Of a stretch of DNA of 64,000 nucleotides, positions 44,861 through 53,651 are shown piece after piece. Each line of letters starts with the position of its first letter. The stretch's first letter is position 1. The stretch is from NCBI RefSeq assembly GCF_011058155.1, contig NZ_JAALFC010000019.1:1-64000 (forward strand), given 5' to 3'. The stretch is from Litoribacterium kuwaitense (lineage in GTDB: Bacteria > Bacillota > Bacilli > Bacillales > DSM-28697). Made by a program: the position numbers and the translations under genes. The notes beneath the pieces were generated by a model that worked only from the letters and a program-made list of their open reading frames with translations, was not told the origin of the DNA and ran no database searches.

Positions 44861-46546
44861 CTACAACGTGTTCTCCGATTTCACACCGAAGAAACGATAA
44901 GAAATAAACATGACAATGGCGATAAGCCCGACTTGAATCATTCCATAGGCAGCGGCTTGCCCCATATTAAACATACGCAACTGGTTCATGATTTCAATAG
45001 AAATGGGCCGGTTACTGATCGTATACAGCAACACCGACGTTGGAAATTCACCGACTGCCTGCACAAAGGCGAGCAAGGTTCCACTGAGCACACCTGGCAT
45101 GATGATCGGAATGACGACTCTTCTAAATGTGTAGAACCATTTGGCCCCTAAGTTTTGCGCAGCTTCTTCTAACGAATCGTCCATTTGCTCTAACACAGCA
45201 GTGGTGGATCTGACGACGAGCGGGATAAACCGGATGAAATAAGCTAAAGGTAAAATCCAAAATGTCCCGACGAGAATTTGCCCAAAGGAAAAAGGAGACG
45301 GCTTGTTAAAGGCAAGAATAAGGTTCATACCTACAACGGTTGCTGGCAACGCCCACGGAATCATCACGAGAATGTCTAATAAATTCTTGCCGATAAAGCT
45401 GCGCTTCACTAAGGCGTATGAAGTGATAATGCCGAAGACAAATACACCAATACACGCAAGCACCGTCATAATTAAACTGTTCCGTACAGGGTCCCAAATG
45501 TTAGGGTCATCAAATAACAAGCGATAATTCTCCAAGCTAAACGCTTGAGGGTATGTCTGCCATGTCCATGCGCCATCAGGGACGAGCGATAACATGAGCA
45601 GAGTGACGTGCGGCAGTAAGAGAACAACCATGGCAAGGATGCCAATGGTCACCATGATCGTTTTTAAGACTGGGTTGTTTACTTCACTGCGATGTGCGCC
45701 AATGCCTTTACTGGCCATACGATAATCCTTGCGCCCTTGATACCAGCGCATAAAGAGTAAAAAGGAGATCGACACAACCGATAGAATTACTGACTGCGTC
45801 GCTGCCATTTCAAGGTCACCGTTAATTTTTGAAAAGTAAATTTGTAAACTGAGCACTCGATAACCGCCCGCTAGTAAAAACGGGGCGCTAAACGATGCCA
45901 TAGACACCATAAACACTAATAAAGAAGCGGCAACGAGCCCAGGTGTTAAGAGCGGAAAGGTGACTTTCCAGAACACGCGGAATTTACTAGATCCTAAATT
46001 ATACGCGGCCTCCTCAAGAGACGGATCAATATTATTTAACGCGGACGATGTCGTCATATAAAAATATGGATACATCGTGTACGCATGGACAATTAAGATC
46101 CCGGAAATGCCGCCAATTTTAAAAGGGACTTCTGACAGGTTAAAGACATCTTTAATCGCATTAGGAATGAGGCCAGCTTCACCATAAAGAAACATAAACG
46201 CCATAACACCGACCAATGAAGGCAGCACAATCGGCATAATCGCGATGTTTGAGAAAAATTGTCTGCCGGGAAAGTCGTAACGATTAAAGATATAAGCTAG
46301 CGGTACGCCGATCAGCGCACTGAAAAGGACCGATAAAAGTGAAATGTAAATGGAGTTCCAAAGCGCTTCAAAATTGGCTTGCGCTTTTGCTCCGAAAAAA
46401 TCCGAATAGTTGATAAAGGAAAAGGCACCTTGTCGCTGAAAGCTTTCGATAAGTGTAGCGACGGAAGGGTAGAGTACATAACCAGCTAAGACTAAAATGA
46501 TCGGGATTAACAACAAGATTGTTTTTCGTTTTTCTGCATTTAACAT
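44861..46546 (-). CDS. ABC permease, fused two-domain (iron/thiamine type)
   Basis: A 561-residue membrane protein with about 12 segments in two homologous halves, each with a docking loop: SLEEAAYNLGSSKFRVFWKVTFP in the first and SLEEAAQNLGAKWFYTFRRVVIP in the second. This fused architecture is that of FbpB/ThiP/AfuB-type importers for ferric iron, thiamine, phosphonates and related ligands. The gene starts directly at the stop of the ATPase gene. Together with the ATPase and binding protein it makes a complete importer. Confidence 0.9.
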   Translation of the reverse strand: MLNAEKRKTILLLIPIILVLAGYVLYPSVATLIESFQRQGAFSFINYSDFFGAKAQANFEALWNSIYISLLSVLFSALIGVPLAYIFNRYDFPGRQFFSNIAIMPIVLPSLVGVMAFMFLYGEAGLIPNAIKDVFNLSEVPFKIGGISGILIVHAYTMYPYFYMTTSSALNNIDPSLEEAAYNLGSSKFRVFWKVTFPLLTPGLVAASLLVFMVSMASFSAPFLLAGGYRVLSLQIYFSKINGDLEMAATQSVILSVVSISFLLFMRWYQGRKDYRMASKGIGAHRSEVNNPVLKTIMVTIGILAMVVLLLPHVTLLMLSLVPDGAWTWQTYPQAFSLENYRLLFDDPNIWDPVRNSLIMTVLACIGVFVFGIITSYALVKRSFIGKNLLDILVMIPWALPATVVGMNLILAFNKPSPFSFGQILVGTFWILPLAYFIRFIPLVVRSTTAVLEQMDDSLEEAAQNLGAKWFYTFRRVVIPIIMPGVLSGTLLAFVQAVGEFPTSVLLYTISNRPISIEIMNQLRMFNMGQAAAYGMIQVGLIAIVMFISYRFFGVKSENTL

Positions 46547-47650
46547 TTACTTGTCACCCTTTGCCTGTGGGATCACCCTGATCTGTGTCGCGGGCAAATG
46601 AATGTAAACCTGCATGCCTTCTTGCAAGTATGTACTTGGCCCCCGGTTCAGATCTGTCGTTTTCAGTGTGACAAGATCATTGATTTTGACAAATGTGTGC
46701 ACGGACTCTCCCGTAAACTGAACGAGTGTGACGACGCCGGTAAGCATATTTTTTTCTTCGAGTGGCTCTTCGGACACCGTCATTGCTTCGGGTCGAATGG
46801 ACATGAACAAACGATCAGTTTCATCATAAGCAGCGATATTCGCTTCCGTATTTTTGACGTAGATGGCTTTTTCTAGATCATTGCTCCAAAATGCACATTC
46901 ATCGCCAGTTTCTTGATCAAGCTCTATCGGAAGTAAATTGGTTTCACCAATAAATTCAGCGACGAAATCGTTGACCGGCTGATTGTAAATCTCCGTTGGC
47001 GTCCCAATTTGTTGACACTCACCGAGGTTAAAGACAGCGATGCGATCACTCATCGATAAAGCTTCCACCTGGTCGTGCGTCACGTAAATGGTCGTAATTC
47101 CGTATTCACGTTGCAGGCGTAGAATTTCAGTCCGCATCTCATCTCGCAAGCGAGCGTCCAAGTTACTCAGCGGTTCATCCAACAAGAGAATATCTGGTTC
47201 GATGACGAGCGCACGTGCTAAGGCGACACGCTGTTGCTGCCCTCCGCTTAGCTGGCTGACTTGCCGGCTAATAAATTGCTCGAGATGCACTTTCTTTAAC
47301 ACGTCTTCCACGCGTTTTTGGACTTCGGTTTTACTCAATTTCCTTACCTTGAGTCCAAATGCGACATTTTCAAAGACGGTCATATGAGGGAACAAGGCAT
47401 AGTTTTGAAAAACCATGCCTGTATTCCTTTTTTCCGGTGGAACTGAGGTCATCTCTTTCTCGTTAAACTGCACTTTCCCTTGTGTAGGGAAGTAGAAGCC
47501 AGCAATCATCCGGAGGGTTGTTGTTTTTCCGCAGCCACTCGGGCCTAAGAACGTAAAAAATTCGCCTTCTTTTATGACTAAATCCAACCCTTTGACTGCT
47601 GTTACGTCCCCAAATCGCTTCGTAATTTCAGACAAGCTTACTGTTGACAT
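46547..47650 (-). CDS. ABC transporter ATPase, PotA/FbpC type
   Basis: A 367-residue ATPase. Walker A is GPSGCGKTT, the Q-loop is [11 protein letters not shown], the signature is [15 protein letters not shown], Walker B is [13 protein letters not shown], and the switch His is in YVTHDQ. The C-terminal 120 residues form a TOBE-type domain (MSIRPEAM). I choose ATG 47650 because GAGGAG lies nine bases upstream; an earlier in-frame start would cover that site. It drives the adjacent fused permease. Confidence 0.92.
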   Translation of the reverse strand: MSTVSLSEITKRFGDVTAVKGLDLVIKEGEFFTFLGPSGCGKTTTLRMIAGFYFPTQGKVQFNEKEMTSVPPEKRNTGMVFQNYALFPHMTVFENVAFGLKVRKLSKTEVQKRVEDVLKKVHLEQFISRQVSQLSGGQQQRVALARALVIEPDILLLDEPLSNLDARLRDEMRTEILRLQREYGITTIYVTHDQVEALSMSDRIAVFNLGECQQIGTPTEIYNQPVNDFVAEFIGETNLLPIELDQETGDECAFWSNDLEKAIYVKNTEANIAAYDETDRLFMSIRPEAMTVSEEPLEEKNMLTGVVTLVQFTGESVHTFVKINDLVTLKTTDLNRGPSTYLQEGMQVYIHLPATQIRVIPQAKGDK

Positions 47651-47686
47651 GAAAAACAACTCCTCTTTCATAAAAGCTCGCTTTTA

Positions 47687-48802
47687 TTATTCTTGCTGCT
47701 CTTTTTCGGTGTTTTTAATGTTGTTGTCCCAATGTTCCATCCATTCACCGGACTTCTCCTGGAAAAGCGTCCAATCAATATCCATCGCATTAATGTCAGT
47801 CTCGGTAATCCAAGCTGGCAGGTCGGTGACGTCATTCCGGGTAGGAATACGATAATATGTCTCGGCTAGTAATTTCGCTGCTTCTGGTGTATTCACGAAC
47901 TCATAAAACGCTTCGGCTGCATTCGGATTTGGTGCGTCCTTAATAATGGCAATGCCTTCCGTCAAGACAGGTGTACCGCTTTCAGGGATGACATAGTCAA
48001 ATGGGTAGCCTTTTTCTTCGGCGAGCATGACAGTGTCCGGCATGTTCCAAACGGAAAGTAATCCAACGCCTTTGGCGACTTGATTGTACATAATTTCTGG
48101 ATTTGCGGAATATTCTTTCGTATTTTCATCCAGTTTCTGCAGCCAGTCATAGCCTTCTTGCGGGTCTTCAGTATCTTGATACGTTCGATAAATCATTGCA
48201 GAAAAGATTGTTCTCATCGTTCCTGAAGCCAATGGGTAGCGAATAATGATTTCGTCTTTCCATTTCGGATCGAGGAGGTCATCCCAGTCTTTGGGCACTT
48301 CCTCTTCGGAGAGCTCTTTTGAGTTATACAAAATGACTTCTGGTGTGATGGACGTTCCCGACCACATCCAATCCTCATCGTGGTACATGTCATCAATTTG
48401 ATCAGCATAGGAAGGTTTGTATTCAGCTAGTAGCCCTTCTTCTTTGGCTTGGTCGAAGTTCACTTGGGGAGCACCCCACCATACATCTGCTTGCGTATTA
48501 TTTGCCTCGGAACGCACTCGGTCTAAAATCTCCTGTGAGCCCATATCTAAAAATTCCATTTCGATGCCATATTCGGCTTCAAACTGTTGCTGAAAATCAC
48601 TTAAAATATCTTTGCCGTGTGGGGAATAGACGACGACTTTGTCTTCCAACTCGTTGTCTGTCTCTGTAGAATTGGAGGAATTAGATGAATTGTTATCGCT
48701 TTCCGAAGTGCTGGTTTGTGTTTCTTGTGGATTGCCAGCCATACAGCCTGCTAAGACGAGCCCAAAACAGACGACGAGTAAGAACATCCATACTTTTTTC
48801 AA
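47687..48802 (-). CDS. ABC transporter substrate-binding lipoprotein, FutA/AfuA-like
   Basis: A 371-residue binding lipoprotein. MKKVWMFLLVVCFGLVLAGC is the signal with the lipobox, followed by a Ser/Asn-rich linker. The body shows VVVYSPHGKDI, ADVWWGAPQVNFDQAKEEGLLAEY and the APNPNAAEAFYEFV motif of family-1 binding proteins of the iron(III)/2-aminoethylphosphonate/polyamine group. TTG start at 48802 with AAAGGGG upstream, 19 bases after the ROK stop; a longer frame would overlap the ROK gene and lack a proper signal. The group name does not fix the ligand, and I see no clear iron-binding tyrosine pair. Confidence 0.88.
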   Translation of the reverse strand: MKKVWMFLLVVCFGLVLAGCMAGNPQETQTSTSESDNNSSNSSNSTETDNELEDKVVVYSPHGKDILSDFQQQFEAEYGIEMEFLDMGSQEILDRVRSEANNTQADVWWGAPQVNFDQAKEEGLLAEYKPSYADQIDDMYHDEDWMWSGTSITPEVILYNSKELSEEEVPKDWDDLLDPKWKDEIIIRYPLASGTMRTIFSAMIYRTYQDTEDPQEGYDWLQKLDENTKEYSANPEIMYNQVAKGVGLLSVWNMPDTVMLAEEKGYPFDYVIPESGTPVLTEGIAIIKDAPNPNAAEAFYEFVNTPEAAKLLAETYYRIPTRNDVTDLPAWITETDINAMDIDWTLFQEKSGEWMEHWDNNIKNTEKEQQE

Positions 48803-48821
48803 TTGAGAAACCCCTTTCAAA

Positions 48822-49985
48822 TTAAATATTAAATAATCCTTCAAACTCATTTAAGAACAAAGCGACTGAACCAATGACTCCGGCTTCTTTGTCAAAAGAC
48901 GTTTTGACGACTTCGCACGTTTGCGGAGCATAACGCTTCATGCTGTCCATGACTTTCTTATGGATTAATGTAAATGCATTGCTGACACCACCTCCTAAAA
49001 TAATTAATTCAGGATCAAATAAAGAAACATAGTTGCTGATCCCTATGGCTAAGTTCTCCAAAGCTGTATCAATCACCGCAATCGCTTCTTTATTTCCTTT
49101 GTCATAAAGCTCAAAGGCTTCTTTTGCTGTTACTTCAATCCCGATCCGTTTAGATAGCTGCGCACTCATCGATGCACCGCCCGCTACGCTTTCTAAAAAT
49201 CCGTAGCCTTCATGGACGGGATGATATTCTTTTGCGTATTTTCTGTCAGTGACGAGATACCCAATCTCACCTGCACTATAATTACTTCCGCGGTACAAAG
49301 TTCCGTTAATCATGATACCGCTTCCAATGCCCGTGCCAATTGCCACGTAGACAAGGTTTTTTTTATGTTTTCCGATGCCTATCCAATGCTCACCAAGCAC
49401 GGTCGTATTGACATCGTTATCTACATGTACCGGTAAACGAAAGGTTTGTTCAAGCTTCTCTTTAATTGGGTATTTCTTCCATTTTAAGGCGGGAGCCTCT
49501 ATCACAATGCCGTCTCTACTATTCGTCACGCCGGGAATACCAGCTCCTAGACCTAAGATCTTTTCGTCGCTAATGCGCAGCTGATCTTTCATAGATTCAA
49601 CATGGCGTTTCATCTCTTCAAAAAGATGATGGTGAAGGTGTTGTTGAGTTGGAAATTCACGAAATGCACAAACCTTGCCCTTTAGGTCGGTAAGCCCAAG
49701 TCCTACGCTAGTACCACCAATATCAACCCCAATGATATAAGATCTCGTCGCATTAAAAGATAAGTTCACAGGCTTTCGCCCACCCTCTTTAGAGGCAGAG
49801 CCATTGCCAGTTTCGATCAGCCATTGCTCATCAATCAAGTCATTGACGAGCGTCGACACGGTCGGTTTACTCAATGATAGTTTCTTAGATATCGCAGCTC
49901 GTGTAATGGCGTTTTCTTCCATAACACATTTGAGTATGAGGCGCTTATTCATTGTCTTTATGTAAGCTGCATTGCCTTTCTGCAT
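48822..49985 (-). CDS. ROK-family transcriptional repressor (NagC/XylR-like)
   Basis: A 387-residue regulator. The N-terminal winged helix (ITRAAISKKLSLSKPTVSTLVNDLI) precedes a sugar-kinase-like domain with GVDIGGTSVGLGLTD and GTGIGSGIMINGTLYRG. The zinc-binding C-G-Q-x-G-C-x-E motif of most ROK proteins is missing; the site reads EGYGFLES with no cysteine, so the effector pocket is altered. The start has AAGGAG upstream. It heads the operon with the importer and lyase and is divergent from the PIG-L gene. Two palindromes between them are its likely operators. Confidence 0.9.
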   Translation of the reverse strand: MQKGNAAYIKTMNKRLILKCVMEENAITRAAISKKLSLSKPTVSTLVNDLIDEQWLIETGNGSASKEGGRKPVNLSFNATRSYIIGVDIGGTSVGLGLTDLKGKVCAFREFPTQQHLHHHLFEEMKRHVESMKDQLRISDEKILGLGAGIPGVTNSRDGIVIEAPALKWKKYPIKEKLEQTFRLPVHVDNDVNTTVLGEHWIGIGKHKKNLVYVAIGTGIGSGIMINGTLYRGSNYSAGEIGYLVTDRKYAKEYHPVHEGYGFLESVAGGASMSAQLSKRIGIEVTAKEAFELYDKGNKEAIAVIDTALENLAIGISNYVSLFDPELIILGGGVSNAFTLIHKKVMDSMKRYAPQTCEVVKTSFDKEAGVIGSVALFLNEFEGLFNI

Positions 49986-50035
49986 AGATTGAACTCCTTA
50001 GATTAATAGTATGTTGTTCAAATGCTCGGTTTGAG

Positions 50036-50056
50036 TTAGTAAAGTTTACTTACTAA
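50036..50056. promoter_or_regulatory. ROK operator 1
   Basis: TTAGTAA and TTACTAA are separated by seven bases. The TTAGT arms match the half-sites of XylR/NagC-type operators. The site is about 50 bases upstream of the ROK start, suited to autoregulation. Confidence 0.6.
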
Positions 50057-50253
50057 TTAGAGATTTACGAAGAGTATAAATTAAATCTAGATTATTGTAA
50101 ACACCATTCGGAAAATTTTTTGTTCGCATTTTATTTGCAACAATGAGCCCGTTTCGTCATTTATATGCTGCAACACAAACATGTAGTATTTTTTGACTAT
50201 TTACACAAATGATACGAATTGCTAACATGTTGCCTGAGGATGGTTGCTTTAGA

Positions 50254-50276
50254 TAGTTAGTAATCTTAACTAACTA
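50254..50276. promoter_or_regulatory. ROK operator 2
   Basis: TAGTTAG and CTAACTA are separated by nine bases. It shares the TTAG/CTAA core with operator 1 and lies 54 bases before the PIG-L gene, so it probably controls that gene. Confidence 0.65.
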
Positions 50277-50329
50277 AAATAACCGAGAAAAGGCGTAGTC
50301 GTTTTTCAAAAAATGAAAGGGGTTACAAA

Positions 50330-52825
50330 ATGAAGAAATATCTTGCTTTAATGTTAGTCGTACTGATGATTGTCGCAATGCTCCCGGCGCATGGATTGGC
50401 TGATGATACGCCTGAAGACGTAGAATTATGGAATGCGCTCAACCCACTGAACACGACGGTTACATTTTTAAACATAGGCGCACATCCCGACGATGAGCGT
50501 AGTGATTTTCTTGCTTATTTATCGAGGGGGCTTGGCGTGAAAACGGCTAGTCTAATTGCGAATCGGGGTGAGGGTGGTCAAAACGAGATCGGAAGTGAGT
50601 TAGGCGATGGACTTGGCATTATTCGCTCAAACGAAATGAAGGAAGCAGCTAAAGTCACCGGTGTGAAAGCGTACCATCTAAGCGAAACAACTTCTGATCC
50701 GATATACGACTTCGGTTTCTCAAAATCTCCGGAAGAAACGTTGGAGAAGTGGGGTGAAGAACTCACTTATGAGCGTTTGATTCGTTTCATCCGCACATAT
50801 CAGCCAGATATTGTCATGCCTTCATTTCAAAACGTAGATACGCAGCATGGGCATCACAGGGCGATGACATTGTTAAGCGGCCGCGCTTTTGAAGACGCAG
50901 CAGATCCCTCTGTTTTTCCAGAACAGCTTAAGGAAGGGTTATCTGTTTGGCAGGTAAAAAAATTGTATTTGCCTGTTGCCTCTAAAAATCAAGCAACAAC
51001 AACCATCGATATCGGTCGTTATGATCCGATATATGGGATGTCCTACCCTCAACTTGGTGAGGAATCTAGGTATTTGCACAAGAGTCAAGGCATGGGTAAG
51101 GATATTCCGGTAGAACCAAGACCGTATCATTTAAAGCGATGGAAAGAAGCGAGCAGCTCGGAAGAAGAAGGCTTATTTTCAAGTATTCCGTACGACCTAT
51201 CAGAATGGGCCGAACAAGTACCGGAGAAAAAGCTTCGTTCAGAGTTGAAGAAGATTCAGCAGCAGCTCGATCATATTGTCGATTTATATCCGGATCGTAA
51301 TGCCATATTATCCCCATCCAAACAAGCGCTCAAAGATGTAAGAAAGATGTTAGAGCGAATCGGAAAAAGCGCCTTAGATCAAGAGGTGAAAAATACACTC
51401 GTGCATAAGCTAACACTGAAAGAAGAGCAGCTTCAAGAAGTAAGTTTTCTCGCCTCGGGACTTACATTAGACACGAAAATATCTTCGGCAACTGTGACGA
51501 GAGGAGATGATGTGTCATTATCAATGACGGTGAAAAACAACGGGGAAAACATCTTAAGAAACATCGATGTAAGTCTTCAAGCCCCGGCAGATTGGGAGTT
51601 CGACGGTCAAATTAAAATCAGCCAACTAAAACCGAATCAAGAAAAAACAGTCACATTTACCGGTAAAGTTCCTCTAAATCAAGCATATACTCATCCATAT
51701 GACGACGCTTTGCTGATGCCGTCGGTTCAATTTACGAGAAAAGGTATTACGACGACTAGCACCACAGAGCTACCACAACCGCTCTACGTTTTACCAAAAT
51801 TAGCAGTAAGTACTTCACCAGAAAACTTGATCGTAAACACAGTTGATATAAAAGACAGCATGCCTGTACGTGTACGTGTGAAAAACTATGGAACAGAGGT
51901 GAACGTAGCAGATGTTGCTCTTCAGCTTCCAGAAGGATGGGAAAGTGAACCAAAACAAGAGGAAATTAAGCTGTCGCCAGCATCTGAAACAGAAGTTTCA
52001 TTTAAAGTAAGCCCACCTTCCCACATCACCTCGGGCACTTTCGCAGTGAAAGCAATGGCTGAATCAAAAAATGAAGTTTTTAATACGTCGGTTCAAGAAA
52101 TTGTCTACGAGCATATTGACGATGCATATTATCAATATCCAGCTACGATTGAAGGCGTAGCGTTTGAATTGCAAAAGCCTGACACATTAAAGATTGGTTA
52201 TGTAGAAAGTGGTTTTGACCAAGTTGCCGACGCACTGCTAAATGCAGGGTTCGACGTGACAAAGCTAACTGAGCAGCACTTAGCTTCTGCCGATCTCGGT
52301 CAGTACGATACCATCGTCACGGGGATTAGAGCACGGTTGTCACGAGAAGATCTCGTTCGTCACAATGAGCGATTACTCGAATATGTTGAAGATGGGGGAC
52401 ATTTAGTTGTCCAGTACCATAAACCATGGGATCAATGGGATCAAGAGACGACTGCACCTTATCCTTTAGAGATTGGTCAACCTTCCATCGAATGGCGTGT
52501 CACTGATGAAAATGCCCCTGTGACAGTGACAAAGCCGGAGCATCCATTGTTTAACTACCCGAACAACATTGACAGCAGTGACTGGAACAACTGGGTACAG
52601 GAGCGAGGATTGTATTTTCCGATGAGCTGGGACGACCGATTTGAAACGTTCGTATCGATGGCCGATCCAAATGAAGACCCATTCACCGGTGGCATTTTAA
52701 TGGCTGAGTATGGGGAAGGGACGTACTTGTATACAAATCTTGTCTTCTATCGCCAAATCGCCAATCAAGTTCCTGGAGGGTATCGTTTATTCACGAATTT
52801 GCTCAGCTACGGAACCATTAAATAA
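50330..52825 (+). CDS. Secreted PIG-L-family deacetylase, multidomain
   Basis: An 831-residue extracellular protein. A signal peptide (1-24, ending HGLA) leads to a PIG-L (LmbE-like) domain of about 40-260, with the metal motif AHPDDE at about 49-54 and a second His cluster QHGHHR near 170. Two Ig-like sorting/NEW3-type domains follow (about 385-480 and 490-590), then a C-terminal flavodoxin/glutaminase-like region (LKIGYVESGFDQVADAL to the end). PIG-L enzymes remove N-acetyl groups from GlcNAc-containing molecules, usually with zinc. The divergent ROK repressor and importer suggest it frees an amino sugar derivative that is then taken up. The ATG follows GAAAGGGG. Confidence 0.87.
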   Translation: MKKYLALMLVVLMIVAMLPAHGLADDTPEDVELWNALNPLNTTVTFLNIGAHPDDERSDFLAYLSRGLGVKTASLIANRGEGGQNEIGSELGDGLGIIRSNEMKEAAKVTGVKAYHLSETTSDPIYDFGFSKSPEETLEKWGEELTYERLIRFIRTYQPDIVMPSFQNVDTQHGHHRAMTLLSGRAFEDAADPSVFPEQLKEGLSVWQVKKLYLPVASKNQATTTIDIGRYDPIYGMSYPQLGEESRYLHKSQGMGKDIPVEPRPYHLKRWKEASSSEEEGLFSSIPYDLSEWAEQVPEKKLRSELKKIQQQLDHIVDLYPDRNAILSPSKQALKDVRKMLERIGKSALDQEVKNTLVHKLTLKEEQLQEVSFLASGLTLDTKISSATVTRGDDVSLSMTVKNNGENILRNIDVSLQAPADWEFDGQIKISQLKPNQEKTVTFTGKVPLNQAYTHPYDDALLMPSVQFTRKGITTTSTTELPQPLYVLPKLAVSTSPENLIVNTVDIKDSMPVRVRVKNYGTEVNVADVALQLPEGWESEPKQEEIKLSPASETEVSFKVSPPSHITSGTFAVKAMAESKNEVFNTSVQEIVYEHIDDAYYQYPATIEGVAFELQKPDTLKIGYVESGFDQVADALLNAGFDVTKLTEQHLASADLGQYDTIVTGIRARLSREDLVRHNERLLEYVEDGGHLVVQYHKPWDQWDQETTAPYPLEIGQPSIEWRVTDENAPVTVTKPEHPLFNYPNNIDSSDWNNWVQERGLYFPMSWDDRFETFVSMADPNEDPFTGGILMAEYGEGTYLYTNLVFYRQIANQVPGGYRLFTNLLSYGTIK

Positions 52826-52939
52826 TTTGTACGCTATTTAAATAGTCAAGAAAGGCGCACCGAGATTAGCGGAAAATGTATTGATCCTTATGTCATGAGA
52901 GTGAGCGACGGATATCTCCGATTGTCAATCATATGCTGA

Positions 52940-52972
52940 GCCAGGTCCTTCTGAAGGATCTGGCGTGTTTTT
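52940..52972 (+). terminator. Terminator after PIG-L gene
   Basis: Arms GCCAGGTCCTT and AAGGATCTGGC have a three-base loop and are followed by GTGTTTTT. Confidence 0.85.
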
Positions 52973-53131
52973 ATCTGTTGAAAACGGCCTGGTTTAGTGA
53001 CAACCTTGTGACATTTCGCAAGACCCCGGCAGTAAACTTTGTGATTTGACGAACAAGCTAATAAGCTCAGTTAACTTGAGGAAATTTATTTTTGCGATTT
53101 TAAGCATAAATGACTTGCGGAGGTCATAATG

Positions 53132-53158
53132 TTTACATTGTTGAAAACTGGTTATAAT
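53132..53158 (+). promoter_or_regulatory. Candidate promoter for small protein gene
   Basis: TTTACA and TATAAT are 15 bases apart, slightly short of the optimum. They lie about 105 bases before the small protein start, leaving a leader. Confidence 0.35.
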
Positions 53159-53262
53159 GAAGAATTAACAAAAACGTAACAGTATCTATAAGGAATTATA
53201 ACAGTTTTTGTTGTATACTTATGATAGCGTTTTAAAAATGATTATATTAAGGAGGTGTAAAA

Positions 53263-53439
53263 ATGAAACAGTTTCTTTTTTCTTTTATAACAGAGCACAA
53301 ACAATGGGATGAACGCATTGAAGCCGACGGCATGATGGACGCATCTCGAAAAGTGCGTGCAAAGTTACGCGAATATGGAACACCAAACATACGTGTTCAA
53401 TATAAAGGCATTTATTACCCACCGCGCGCTACTGGCTAA
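53263..53439 (+). CDS. Small hypothetical protein (58 aa)
   Basis: A 58-residue protein with a near-perfect ribosome site (AAGGAGGTG, seven bases before the ATG). The sequence begins MKQFLFSFITEHKQWDERIEADG and ends YKGIYYPPRATG; it is basic in its C-terminal half. No known domain, signal peptide or membrane segment is obvious. It stands alone, followed 75 bases later by a strong terminator (53514-53553), so it forms a one-gene unit. The ribosome site suggests high expression. Function unknown. Confidence 0.7.
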   Translation: MKQFLFSFITEHKQWDERIEADGMMDASRKVRAKLREYGTPNIRVQYKGIYYPPRATG

Positions 53440-53513
53440 CAACCTACATTCTTAAGTATTAAAGGAGGAATAATAAAAGGATGTGATTCCATTGCAATCG
53501 AAATCTTATATAT

Positions 53514-53553
53514 AACGCTTTAATCCAAACATAAATGGGTTAAAGCGTTTTTT
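53514..53553 (+). terminator. Terminator after small protein gene
   Basis: Arms AACGCTTTAA and TTAAAGCGTT are followed by six T. It ends the single-gene unit before the N-hydroxylase gene. Confidence 0.85.
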
Positions 53554-53651
53554 CTTTGTCTTTTGCACTAAGCTTACAGGTGACAGATGTTTTCTTTTGC
53601 CCAGAAAGGGAAACGATCGAGAGAAGAAATGAAGAAATGAGGAAACTGAAG

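Larger units (their letters stand above)
49986..50329. promoter_or_regulatory. Divergent control region of ROK and PIG-L genes
   Basis: This AT-rich gap of 344 bases carries two ROK-type palindromes, near each end (50036-50056 and 50254-50276). A TTGACT at 50193-50198 may be a -35 for the PIG-L gene, but the -10 is unclear. No gene is present. Confidence 0.6.
52826..53262. other. Intergenic region
   Basis: This stretch of 437 bases contains the PIG-L terminator (52940-52972) and a TATAAT box (53153-53158) 15 bases after TTTACA. A small frame of 16 codons at 53129-53179 with GGAGGT before it could be a leader peptide, but it overlaps the TATAAT. Apart from these I see nothing coding. Confidence 0.45.

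Noticed and set aside
53129-53179. 16-codon frame with GGAGGT upstream
   Set aside because: Very short and overlaps a TATAAT box for the next gene; a leader peptide is possible but unsupported.
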